Assembly: GCF_017744695.1 (NCBI RefSeq)
Contig: NZ_JAGIAS010000001.1
Coordinates: 248,001 to 312,000 of the forward strand
Source of the DNA: Dyadobacter sp.
GTDB taxonomy: Bacteria; Bacteroidota; Bacteroidia; Cytophagales; Spirosomataceae
Length of the DNA: 64,000 nt
Reading direction: 5' to 3'
Positions 9,039-17,473 of this stretch are shown piece by piece (position 1 is the stretch's first letter; each line of letters starts with the position of its first letter). A program made the translations under genes and the position numbers. Under the pieces are notes generated by a model. That model was not told the DNA's origin, ran no database searches, and saw only the letters and a program-made list of their open reading frames with translations.

Positions 9039-10289
9039 ATGAAGCTGCTGTTTTTTGCCCTGTTTCTATGCATTTTCCACGTTTCCAACGGGCAGGATTC
9101 CGTTCAGGTGACTTTTGCCGAAGAAGACTCCGGGGAAACGTTTGTCAAACAGCGTTTTGTGGACCGGTATGAGAACGTGTTCATGACCAAAGTCCCGACC
9201 CGCCATATGCTGAAAATAGGGCTTACATTTATGCCCAACTACGTTTTCAGCGTTGAAAATACAGCCGATAATACCACGCAGGTCGACGTCGGGTATGAGT
9301 ACAAAGCACTACCATCCTGGTCGGTGGGCGCAGAATTGGGCATCAGCGGAGGTTCGGGCGGGAATACCGGCCTGGCAGGGACGATTTTAGGAAAAATATA
9401 TGGCCGGTGGTATTACGATATGCGTCGGCGGATGCGGGAAGGGACTGGCAGCAACAACTTCACCGGAAATTTCCTCGCGGTAGTAGGGGAACGGCAGTGG
9501 GGCAAGGAAGTGGTGAATAACGACCTGAAAAGAATCGGTCTGGAGTTCGGGATGCAGAGGCGCTTCCTGAACCAGGGCCGGATGGAACTGGGCATCGCGC
9601 TCTATTACCAGGATTACCGGCAGGACGATGATCCACTGCTGCTGGCTTACGAGTTCAGCAAGTCGTCCCGGATCGCGATTGCTTCGCGTACGAGCATGGG
9701 GCTTGCATTCGGCGATTGGAAACGGCAGAAAAACCAGCCTTTTTGCGAGGTACTGCGTTGCGACGACTTCGTGCAGCAACTCTGGAAGCTGCAATGGCCG
9801 ACGGTTTATATTTCCCGCAACTATTCCAATGGAAGCGCGGGGATATCTTATGAAAGAAAGGTAAAAAGCAGCCCGTTCTCTCTAAACACGCAGCTTTCTG
9901 TCGACTACCTCCGCATCGTATCGCAGGATTTCCCGGCACCAGGGGCTAGGTTTGTTACGAACGACTATCAGCTTCAATCCACTTTGCATTTACGGTATTA
10001 TACTAATCAGAAGAAGGCAATCCGGCAGGGAACAGGCGGGAATAACCTTTCCGGCTTTTATGTTGCCCCTTATATGCACCACCTCTTCTATCACAGCGAA
10101 ACTTATTTCGGTGAAGGGAAAAGCAAACGTCACCTGGGATTGGGCGCCAGCGCCGGCTTCCAGCAGGTCATGTTCGGCAGCGCATTCATTGATTTCTCAG
10201 CGGGAATGAGCCATAACATGTTAAAAGTCAATGAAAACTCGCGGCGCTACCTGGGCTACGTCCGTATGGGTTTCGGGCTTGTATTGTAG
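9039..10289 (+). CDS. Hypothetical outer-membrane-like beta-barrel protein
   Basis: I do not recognise this 416-residue protein. It has a clear signal peptide (MKLLFFALFLCIFHVSNGQ, cleavage after NGQ), followed by alternating strands rich in Gly, Tyr and Trp (SVGAELGISGGSGGNTG, GRWYYDMRRRMREG, FYVAPYMHHLFYHSE) and a last strand ending in hydrophobics (YVRMGFGLVL). This pattern is that of an outer membrane beta barrel. A Gly-rich loop near residue 110 and several Asn/Gly turns fit surface loops. It is transcribed divergently from the sigma factor with a 286-bp gap and is followed by a likely terminator, so it is probably monocistronic. Function unknown. Confidence 0.7.
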   Translation: MKLLFFALFLCIFHVSNGQDSVQVTFAEEDSGETFVKQRFVDRYENVFMTKVPTRHMLKIGLTFMPNYVFSVENTADNTTQVDVGYEYKALPSWSVGAELGISGGSGGNTGLAGTILGKIYGRWYYDMRRRMREGTGSNNFTGNFLAVVGERQWGKEVVNNDLKRIGLEFGMQRRFLNQGRMELGIALYYQDYRQDDDPLLLAYEFSKSSRIAIASRTSMGLAFGDWKRQKNQPFCEVLRCDDFVQQLWKLQWPTVYISRNYSNGSAGISYERKVKSSPFSLNTQLSVDYLRIVSQDFPAPGARFVTNDYQLQSTLHLRYYTNQKKAIRQGTGGNNLSGFYVAPYMHHLFYHSETYFGEGKSKRHLGLGASAGFQQVMFGSAFIDFSAGMSHNMLKVNENSRRYLGYVRMGFGLVL

Positions 10290-10330
10290 GTACCTGCGTG
10301 CCGCACGTGCGCTACCTGATCGCGGCGACA

Positions 10331-10355
10331 CCCGGAGCGACTTCGGGGAATTTTT
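10331..10355 (+). terminator. Probable rho-independent terminator
   Basis: A seven-base-pair stem (CCCGGAG/CTTCGGG, one G-U pair) with a three-base loop is followed by GAA and five T residues. It lies 41 bp after the stop of the gene ending at 10289 and before the convergent MBL-fold gene. Confidence 0.5.
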
Positions 10356-10400
10356 CGAATACCCGTGAGTCGTGGCCCGGCAGGATATATTTGGGATCAC

Positions 10401-11186
10401 TCACCTTCGTTTTATGGCTTCCACATATCCCTGCGGGTCGGTTGTGCCGCCGGGTGAAGGAGGCGTCAGATGGTCGAGGCTGTAATAAATCCAGATATTG
10501 TCCGAAGCGATCACCACTTTTTCCTTTCCGTTGCTGACCATCACATATTGCGAATCATAGGTATGTTTCGAACCCGTAAAAACCGTCACTCCCGGCAATA
10601 TGTCTTTATTATCACCGGCGATCAGGCTTAGCTTCCCTGCCAGATTGAGGTCGATCACCATGCGGACATCACCCTGCGCAAATCCGCCCCGGCGTCCGTC
10701 CTTTTGCCACGCGGTTCCTACAAACCCCTCGAAATCATGCTCCTGCATCCATAGAGTAGCATTCGGAAACAGGGCTGCACCGCCGAGGTGGTCCCAATGC
10801 GGGTGAGAAAGAATAATATCGCTGATATCGCCGGGCTTCACCCCCATTTTCAGCAATGCGGAATCGGGCCGGATATAGCCTGCCAGCTTGAAAAACTCCT
10901 CTTCCTTCACCTTCTCCGGCATGAATCCGGCGTCCACCAGGATATTCCGGCCGTTCTTTCCCTTCAATAACCAAAACATGAAGCTGATAGGGACCGGTAC
11001 ATCCTTACCTCCACCGGTAGCCCATTCGGCTTCGTAAAACTGTTTGTCGGTACCTGCGAATTTGATCGCAAAAACCTCGTATGTGTCGGACTGCGCTTGC
11101 ACCCAAAAGGGAGCAAAGAATAACAGAGCCGCCGTTACAAAGGCGAATGACTTTACAGATTTCCGTGAAGCTAAAATTCGAAGCAT
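10401..11186 (-). CDS. MBL-fold metallo-hydrolase (lactonase-like), exported
   Basis: A 261-residue protein starting at the ATG at 11186, which directly precedes a signal peptide (FAFVTAALLFFAPFWVQAQ); the upstream open frame to 11402 codes for unlikely sequence. The mature part has the metallo-beta-lactamase signature SHPHWDHLGG (HxHxDH zinc ligands) near residue 125, an upstream VDAGF strand, a later conserved His (TGSKHTYDSQY) and an Asp (IASDN). The overall order resembles N-acyl-homoserine-lactonase-like MBL hydrolases, but the substrate cannot be assigned. Periplasmic or exported. It is divergent from the T9SS gene at 11414 and convergent with the gene at 9039. Confidence 0.85.
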   Translation of the reverse strand: MLRILASRKSVKSFAFVTAALLFFAPFWVQAQSDTYEVFAIKFAGTDKQFYEAEWATGGGKDVPVPISFMFWLLKGKNGRNILVDAGFMPEKVKEEEFFKLAGYIRPDSALLKMGVKPGDISDIILSHPHWDHLGGAALFPNATLWMQEHDFEGFVGTAWQKDGRRGGFAQGDVRMVIDLNLAGKLSLIAGDNKDILPGVTVFTGSKHTYDSQYVMVSNGKEKVVIASDNIWIYYSLDHLTPPSPGGTTDPQGYVEAIKRR

Positions 11187-11413
11187 AGTCGCGGGATTGG
11201 GATATTTAAGCAAAACCAATGTGCAGCCGATTGAAAGCGTACCGGCGGCCCGCAAGTAATTTGCGCAAAAACCACCGAAATTAAAAACCCGGATAAAGAC
11301 GAAGAAATCGGCAAGGCCTATAAAGGTATAATGGCACAACGTATAGCCTTTATCGAAATAATGCCAGTAATCCTCAAACAGGCTTCTGATTAACGCACCC
11401 ATTTTTTAGACCT

Positions 11414-13948
11414 ATGAAAAAAATCTCTACTCTTTTGTACCTCCTGGTGCTCGTTAGCCTTTCCTCCCACGCGCAAGTTATTTTCCAGGAAGACTTTGAC
11501 GGCGTTGGCGGGCCGACCGCCGGCGGTGCCGGTACTTACACCTTCCCGGCCGGATGGCTGCTGCGCAATGCCGACAACCGTACCCCCTCGGCCCAAGTAG
11601 CCTACGTGAATGAGGCCTGGGAGCGGCGTGAGGATTTCGCGCATAATGTTACGGATTCAGCGGCGTTCAGTACCTCGTGGTATAATGTTCCAGGCGCTGC
11701 GGACGACTGGATGTGGACGCCCCCCATTGCCATTCCCGGCACCGGCGGCGTGATACGGCTTTCCTGGAATGCCGTTGCTTATGATCCGCAGTACCCCGAC
11801 GGGTACGAAGTGCGGGTGATGGCCCAACCGAACGTCCCGACGGGCGGCACCGGCGACCTGGGCAACCAGGTAAGCGCTTCGACAATGCTCTTTTCGATCG
11901 CCGCGGAAAGTTCCTCCTGGACAAGACGGGAGGTTAATCTCTCGTCGTATGCCGGTCAGACCGTCCGGATCGCATTCAGGAACGTTTCCAACGACCAGTT
12001 TTTACTGCTCATCGACGACGTGCTGGTAGAAAGGGTACTGGATTTCGATGCAGCGCTTGTTAACCCATCCAAAACAATATTCCCTAAAGTACCTGTGAGC
12101 CAGAATCTGCCCCACCAGTTCTATGGCCGGATCAACAACCAGGGATCCAGTACGCTGAGTGGGGCGTACATCAAAGCAAGTGTGTACGATAGCGCCAACC
12201 AGGAAGTTTTCTCGTCCCAGAGCGCTCCGGTGAATGTGGCCTCCATGGCGGTGAGTGACACATTGCCGGTCGTCGCGCCGTTTGTCGCAGATGCGGCCGG
12301 GAAATATACGGTCCGTATCAAAACCATTATTCCGGGCGTGACGGATCAGCTGCCTCAGAACGATGAGTACGTCGATTCGCTGGAAATTACCCAGACCGTT
12401 TTTGCGCGCGACAATGGCATAGGGAACGGAATGCTCGGCATTGGCTCCACAAAACCCGGTTACCTGGGGACCATCTATCCCATTCACACTGCCACCGAGC
12501 TTTCCTCGCTGTCGGCTTATATTGTCAACACGGTTCTCCCAGGCAATACCATGAGCATCGGGGCCACAGTCATGAAGTTTGAAAACGGGATGCCCGGCAC
12601 GGTGCTGTTCGATGCACCGGCACGCACGCTGACCAGCACAGATGCCTCGAAATGGCACGATTTCATGGTTAGTCCCACGCTGAATGTCCTCCCCGGCGAC
12701 ACCATATTTGTCAGCATGAAAGAGCTCGACAGCACGCTGGCGATCGGGCAGGCGTCAGGCATTTTTGTGCCACGCACCAACTTTGTGGATTGGCCCAATA
12801 ACCCGATTGCAGGCTGGGGCGCCGTGGAAGCATATGGTGCATCTTTCGCGAAACAGTTCATGATCCGGGCCAATTTCGAATGCGCTACCGACCCAACTGC
12901 CACTTCTGCGGCTTCGGGCAACACCACCGTAACTTCCTACCAACCCTACACCGACACCCGGTACTATTATGCCAATAATTGCAGTGTGCTGGTGGCCAAG
13001 GTAACGGGTGACGATGCCCCTTCCGCTATTTCAGGCAAGACAACCGCAAAAGTATGGATAGACGCAGCCCAGCCCGCCCATTTTGTAAAAAGGCATTACG
13101 AAATCACGCCTGAAACGAATGGAGAAACAGCTACCGGAGAAGTGACCCTGTATTTTACGCAGGCAGAGTTCAACGGATTCAACGCCCTCAACACGCTCGC
13201 CTTACCCACCGGACCTGGCGACGCGACGGGTATCGCCAACCTTAAAATCGAAAAGCGAGGCGGCACGAGCGGCGACGGGACCGGCCTGCCCGATACCTAT
13301 CCGGGCGCCACCACGACCATCGATCCGGACGATGAGCGGATCGTTTGGAACCCCGACGCCGAACGCTGGGAAATCACCTTCCATGTCTCCGGTTTCAGCG
13401 GTTTCTTTGTAAAAACACAAAGCGAGCCTCTGCCGCTACGGCTGGTAAATTTCAATGGCAAGCGGGAAAAGGGCTTCAATCACCTTTCCTGGCAGACCGC
13501 CCAGGAAGAAAATGTCAGTCATTTTCAAATCGAGCGGAGCACCGACGCGAAATCTTTCGTTACGATTCATACCCTATCCGCCCGGAACGGCGCCAGCCAG
13601 CAGTACGGATACTCCGATGCCTATAATGGTGAAGGCAAGGTCTATTACCGGCTGAAAATGGTAGACCAGGACAAAACGTTCGCTTACAGCCGCATCGTAG
13701 CACTCGACGGAAATGGCGGAACGCCTGTGACTATTTACCCTAATCCGGTAAAGGCAACCCTGAAACTCGACATTACCGATCCCGATATGCTGGGCAGTAC
13801 CGCCACCGTAATCGACATCAATGGCAGGACCAGAAAGCAGTTCGAAATAAGTGGTCAAACGCAGGAGATCAATGTACAGTCATTGAGTACCGGAACGTAC
13901 TGGATCCGGCTGAGCGACGGGCGGACATTCAAATTCATCAAAGAGTAG
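11414..13948 (+). CDS. T9SS-secreted protein with choice-of-anchor J domain
   Basis: An 844-residue secreted protein. Signal peptide (MKKISTLLYLLVLVSLSSHAQ), then at about residues 25-210 a choice-of-anchor J/MAM-like jelly-roll domain (FQEDFDGVGG; DDWMWTPPIAIPG; VRIAFRNVSNDQFLLLIDDV). The middle contains Ig-like or adhesion-type beta segments (residues 220-660). The last 75 residues are a type IX secretion type A sorting domain (YPNPVKATLKLDI, then LSTGTYWIRLSDGRTFKFIKE), which sends it across the outer membrane to the surface or medium. No catalytic motif is recognised, so it is probably a surface adhesin or binding protein. Monocistronic by context: divergent from the MBL gene. Confidence 0.9.
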   Translation: MKKISTLLYLLVLVSLSSHAQVIFQEDFDGVGGPTAGGAGTYTFPAGWLLRNADNRTPSAQVAYVNEAWERREDFAHNVTDSAAFSTSWYNVPGAADDWMWTPPIAIPGTGGVIRLSWNAVAYDPQYPDGYEVRVMAQPNVPTGGTGDLGNQVSASTMLFSIAAESSSWTRREVNLSSYAGQTVRIAFRNVSNDQFLLLIDDVLVERVLDFDAALVNPSKTIFPKVPVSQNLPHQFYGRINNQGSSTLSGAYIKASVYDSANQEVFSSQSAPVNVASMAVSDTLPVVAPFVADAAGKYTVRIKTIIPGVTDQLPQNDEYVDSLEITQTVFARDNGIGNGMLGIGSTKPGYLGTIYPIHTATELSSLSAYIVNTVLPGNTMSIGATVMKFENGMPGTVLFDAPARTLTSTDASKWHDFMVSPTLNVLPGDTIFVSMKELDSTLAIGQASGIFVPRTNFVDWPNNPIAGWGAVEAYGASFAKQFMIRANFECATDPTATSAASGNTTVTSYQPYTDTRYYYANNCSVLVAKVTGDDAPSAISGKTTAKVWIDAAQPAHFVKRHYEITPETNGETATGEVTLYFTQAEFNGFNALNTLALPTGPGDATGIANLKIEKRGGTSGDGTGLPDTYPGATTTIDPDDERIVWNPDAERWEITFHVSGFSGFFVKTQSEPLPLRLVNFNGKREKGFNHLSWQTAQEENVSHFQIERSTDAKSFVTIHTLSARNGASQQYGYSDAYNGEGKVYYRLKMVDQDKTFAYSRIVALDGNGGTPVTIYPNPVKATLKLDITDPDMLGSTATVIDINGRTRKQFEISGQTQEINVQSLSTGTYWIRLSDGRTFKFIKE

Positions 13949-14063
13949 GCAAATCATTTGCGAATATTGAATTATTAAAAAAATGTAACATACAGGCAAC
14001 TGTTTAATGCATTAATTGGGTCTGTATATCCGAACCCAGCTATTCATCCTTAGGATATACTTC

Positions 14064-15335
14064 ATGGAACAAACTTTTCCGTTTCGTTCAGTCCCAAAAA
14101 CTCTTCCGGTGTCCGCCAAAGCATTCAAAAGGCGGACACCGAGTTATTCGATAAAACATTTTTTTAATGAAGGTAATTTAACCAAGTGCCTGAGTTCCGA
14201 CCGCAGGATGCTGATAACTTCGATTATCATATTTGCCGTTGTCTTGCTATTCACTTACCCAAGGTATTTAGAGCTCATATCTGACAATAATTTAGGAACA
14301 AACTACGCCTACTTTTTCGATAAAGTATCTGACCCGTTAGCAGCAGTTCAGGTGAATCAGGAAACACACGGCGGAAAAATAGATTTCAGATTTACCGTAC
14401 CATTACTCGCCAAAATACTGGGCGTATCAGCCCATTCAAATGGCCATAGTGTGATTGTCATTTATTTGATTCAATCTGCCTTGTTGGTACCTTTCCTTTT
14501 TATGCTAATGAAAATATTGCTGACGCGGCTATCTCCTATGACAACCCTGCTGCTGGTCATGGGAAGTTCCACCATTTATCTTGCAAAGTCCTTCTTTTGG
14601 GATTACGATTTCTGGTTTGACGGCTTCGCATATTTCTTTCTCGCCTTTGGGATGTACCTCAAAAACCGCGTCGGCGTTTTTCTCACGTTGACGCTGGCGT
14701 GCTGGACGGACGAAAGGGCGGTCGTTGCGCTGGCTTCCATCTACCTGTTTCACCTGCTGTCCGAGTCGGATTTTGATCTTCAATCATTCCGGCAGTTTCG
14801 CGGCAAGAAAGACTGGTTGCAAAGAACATCGTCGATCGTGTTGCTCACCGGAGCATCATACCTGATAATCAGAGCATTACTAGCCAGTTTATTTGGTTTA
14901 CATACGCCTACCGGCACCGGATCCGGTGTTGAACTGGGATTGATTCCTTATCAATTGAAACACCGGCTTTCAGGAGTATTCCTGACCTTTGAGGGCTTAT
15001 GGGTATTGTTCCTTTTTGCCGTTGGTTTGCTGGCAAGAAAAGGGAACTTGCTGCTGGCCTTGTCGCTGTTGGCCATCATGGCTGGCCATATACTGATAGC
15101 ATACTCTGTGTTCGACATCTCTCGAAGTCTGACCTACGCATTTCCGTTAATAATTATCTCGGCTTTTATTATCAGCAAGCACGAAATCCGCAATGTGAAA
15201 TACCTGTATGCGGCAGCAGCGGCAATTTGCGTTTTACTGCCGACACAATATGTGATATTCTATCCGCGCCAAATACCCTGGACAATCCTTAGCTTTGAAG
15301 AACTTAAACCTGTGATCAAGCTATTGCTGTTATAA
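14064..15335 (+). CDS. Polytopic inner membrane protein of unknown function
   Basis: A 423-residue protein with about nine or ten predicted membrane helices, for example near residues 55-75, 130-155, 160-180, 225-245, 265-285 and several close-packed helices from 300 to 400. I chose the ATG at 14064 over an in-frame start at 14016 because translation before it is unlike the rest. The layout of a short polar N-terminus, one long periplasmic loop after the first helix (with the sequence NLGTNYAYFFDKVSDPL) and many helices recalls family 39-like glycosyltransferases or EpsG-type polymerases, but no catalytic motif could be fixed. Function not assigned. Confidence 0.7.
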   Translation: MEQTFPFRSVPKTLPVSAKAFKRRTPSYSIKHFFNEGNLTKCLSSDRRMLITSIIIFAVVLLFTYPRYLELISDNNLGTNYAYFFDKVSDPLAAVQVNQETHGGKIDFRFTVPLLAKILGVSAHSNGHSVIVIYLIQSALLVPFLFMLMKILLTRLSPMTTLLLVMGSSTIYLAKSFFWDYDFWFDGFAYFFLAFGMYLKNRVGVFLTLTLACWTDERAVVALASIYLFHLLSESDFDLQSFRQFRGKKDWLQRTSSIVLLTGASYLIIRALLASLFGLHTPTGTGSGVELGLIPYQLKHRLSGVFLTFEGLWVLFLFAVGLLARKGNLLLALSLLAIMAGHILIAYSVFDISRSLTYAFPLIIISAFIISKHEIRNVKYLYAAAAAICVLLPTQYVIFYPRQIPWTILSFEELKPVIKLLLL

Positions 15336-15371
15336 TGCGGCTACGTCTCCATCTTCAAGGCTATTCAAGCT

Positions 15372-15406
15372 TGATCATAATTTGGGTTATAACAATATTA
15401 TGATCA
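15372..15406. repeat. Perfect 10-bp inverted repeat, 15-bp spacer
   Basis: TGATCATAAT at 15372-15381 is mirrored by ATTATGATCA at 15397-15406. It lies in the 180-bp gap 37 bp after one gene and about 110 bp before the small lipoprotein gene. It could be a weak terminator stem-loop or an operator; there is no T-run. Confidence 0.45.
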
Positions 15407-15515
15407 TTCGTATGTTTATCTTGTAACAACAAACTAATTGCTTAAATGAGCGGTTGCTAACAACAGCAGTTCGCGATAAACCAATAGGCCAAAACTCCAT
15501 TTATCCAGCGCATTC

Positions 15516-15983
15516 ATGGGGAATTTTAAGACTATCTTACTGTGTCTGATGGGTGTCATTCTCGGCTCGTGCCGGGAAGAAGAGCCCTATGTATACAAAT
15601 GTGAAGATGGTGCTGTGAAATTCGAATTATTCAACGATGAATTAAATCCGCGCGCGCGCCTGTTAGAGCCGGGAAGTTTTGATATGGGTTTTGAAATAAT
15701 TCAGAATGAAAATGAATTGTACCAAAAACTATTCATCGCATATTTAAAGAAAAAAATCGACTTCACTACCAAAAGCCTGATCGTGATCAGTGTCAAAAAT
15801 AACACGCGTGCTTCGGTGATGTCACAGTCTGTCACGGCCGATTGCGCACACAACAGGCTGACTATTACGGCAGACCTCCGGTATTGGTCGACGCCGGTGG
15901 GAGGCATAGACCATGTTTTCGCCATCGTGCCCAAAATCCCTTACAACACGGCGATTAAGTTCATACCGAAGTATTCAAGATAG
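15516..15983 (+). CDS. Small hypothetical lipoprotein
   Basis: A 155-residue protein with a lipoprotein signal ending in ILGSC (Cys19), so it should be lipid-anchored. The mature part has two predicted beta-rich blocks and a distinctive ending (HVFAIVPKIPYNTAIKFIPKYSR). I do not recognise a family. Two cysteines besides the lipid-attached one (in VYKCED and TADCAH) could form a disulfide. It ends only six bases before the convergent stop of the DUF1501 gene, leaving no room for a separate terminator. Confidence 0.65.
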   Translation: MGNFKTILLCLMGVILGSCREEEPYVYKCEDGAVKFELFNDELNPRARLLEPGSFDMGFEIIQNENELYQKLFIAYLKKKIDFTTKSLIVISVKNNTRASVMSQSVTADCAHNRLTITADLRYWSTPVGGIDHVFAIVPKIPYNTAIKFIPKYSR

Positions 15984-15989
15984 CGACAG

Positions 15990-17447
15990 TCAGGCGATAA
16001 TCCCTTTCACAAGTTTTCCGGCAACGTCTGTGAGGCGGTAGCGGCGTCCCTGATGCTTGAAAACCAGTTTTTCATGGTCAAGCCCCAGCTGGTTGAGAAT
16101 GGTAGCGTGTAAATCATGAACATGCACCGGGTCCTTAATGATATTATAGCCAAAATCGTCGGTCTGACCATATGAAATTCCGGGCTTGATACCTCCTCCG
16201 GCCATCCAGATCGTAAATGCCCGCGGGTGATGGTCCCGTCCGTAGTCGTCCCTGGAAAACTTGCCCTGGCAATAGTTGGTCCTTCCGAACTCCCCTCCCC
16301 AAATCACCAGGGTTTCGTCCAGCAACCCCCTTTGTTTGAGATCCGTCACAAGTGCTGCGGATGCCTGGTCTACATCCATCGACTGCGCCCTGATTTCCTT
16401 CGGCAAGTTGGAATGGCCGTCCCACCCCTGGTGGTAAAGTTGCACGAATCGCACGCCCTGCTCGGATAGTTTGCGGGCCAGGAGACAATTGGCTGCATAG
16501 GTGCCGGGAACCAGGCAGTCGGGGCCGTACAATTTCACGACCGACTCCGGCTCCTTGCTCATATCCGTAATTTCGGGAACGGCAGCCTGCATCCGGAACG
16601 CCATTTCATATTGCTGGATTTTGGTCACTATCTCCGGATCCTGGTACTCCGCGAAAGTCCCTTCGTTCAATGCCGCCAGTTTGTCGAGCATTTCCCGGCG
16701 CTCGTTTCTGTCCATTCCATCCGGATCACCCAGGTATAGCACAGGGTTTTCTCCACTACTAAATTGCACACCCTGGTGCACAGAATCGAGAAAACCGTTC
16801 GTCCATAACTTGGAATACACGCCCTGGCCATTGCCGATCCCGCGCGAGAGCAAAACACAAAACGCGGGCAGGTTCTGATTTTCGCTGCCGAGCCCGTAAC
16901 TGAGCCAGGCCCCCATACTCGGACGGCTACCCACCTGCGCACCGCTCTGGAAAAAAGTAAGGGCCGGATCATGGTTAATGGCATCCGTATTCATGGACTT
17001 AATGAAACAGAGATCGTCCGCGATCCTTGCCGTGTGAGGGAGCAGTTCGCTCACCCAGGCACCCGAGTTGCCGTGCTGCGCGAAATTGAAAACGGACCCC
17101 GCCAACGGGAAACTGGTCTGATTCGCCGTCATACCTGTCAGCCGTTGCCCTCCCCTGACGGATTCCGGCAGGTTCTCTCCAAACATCTTATTGAGTAGCG
17201 GCTTGTGGTCGAACAGTTCGTACTGAGAGGGTGCACCATTTTGAAAGAGATAAATGACCCGCTTCGCTTTGGGCGCAAAGTGCGGCAAACCCGATACAAT
17301 ATCATTCACGCTCGTTCCCTCACCTCCGTTGAACATGTCAGGGATTAAAAGGGAGCCCAGGGCCGCGCTTCCAATACCCAGACTCACCTTGGACAGGAAG
17401 TGCCTGCGGTTAATATTCATCCCGAAGTCGAAAATGGGCTTTTCCAT
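15990..17447 (-). CDS. DUF1501 domain protein (sulfatase-fold, exported)
   Basis: A 485-residue member of the DUF1501 family, common in Planctomycetes and Cytophagales. It begins with a Tat-like twin-arginine signal (NINRRHFLSKVSLGIGSAALG). Family landmarks are visible: the early AKRVIYLFQNGAPSQYELFDHKP, the central GCL-type stretch, LYHQGWDGHSNLPKEI, and VIWGGEFGRTN followed by GRDHHPRAFTIWMAGGGIKPG, which matches the alkaline-phosphatase/sulfatase superfamily fold with conserved Asp and His residues. It is 26 bp downstream of the PSD1 gene and should be cotranscribed with it. The pair is usually found together; their joint substrate is not known. Periplasmic, folded before export if the Tat signal is real. 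Confidence 0.92.
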   Translation of the reverse strand: MEKPIFDFGMNINRRHFLSKVSLGIGSAALGSLLIPDMFNGGEGTSVNDIVSGLPHFAPKAKRVIYLFQNGAPSQYELFDHKPLLNKMFGENLPESVRGGQRLTGMTANQTSFPLAGSVFNFAQHGNSGAWVSELLPHTARIADDLCFIKSMNTDAINHDPALTFFQSGAQVGSRPSMGAWLSYGLGSENQNLPAFCVLLSRGIGNGQGVYSKLWTNGFLDSVHQGVQFSSGENPVLYLGDPDGMDRNERREMLDKLAALNEGTFAEYQDPEIVTKIQQYEMAFRMQAAVPEITDMSKEPESVVKLYGPDCLVPGTYAANCLLARKLSEQGVRFVQLYHQGWDGHSNLPKEIRAQSMDVDQASAALVTDLKQRGLLDETLVIWGGEFGRTNYCQGKFSRDDYGRDHHPRAFTIWMAGGGIKPGISYGQTDDFGYNIIKDPVHVHDLHATILNQLGLDHEKLVFKHQGRRYRLTDVAGKLVKGIIA

Positions 17448-17473
17448 AGTAGTAAGTCAATACAGCGGGTCTG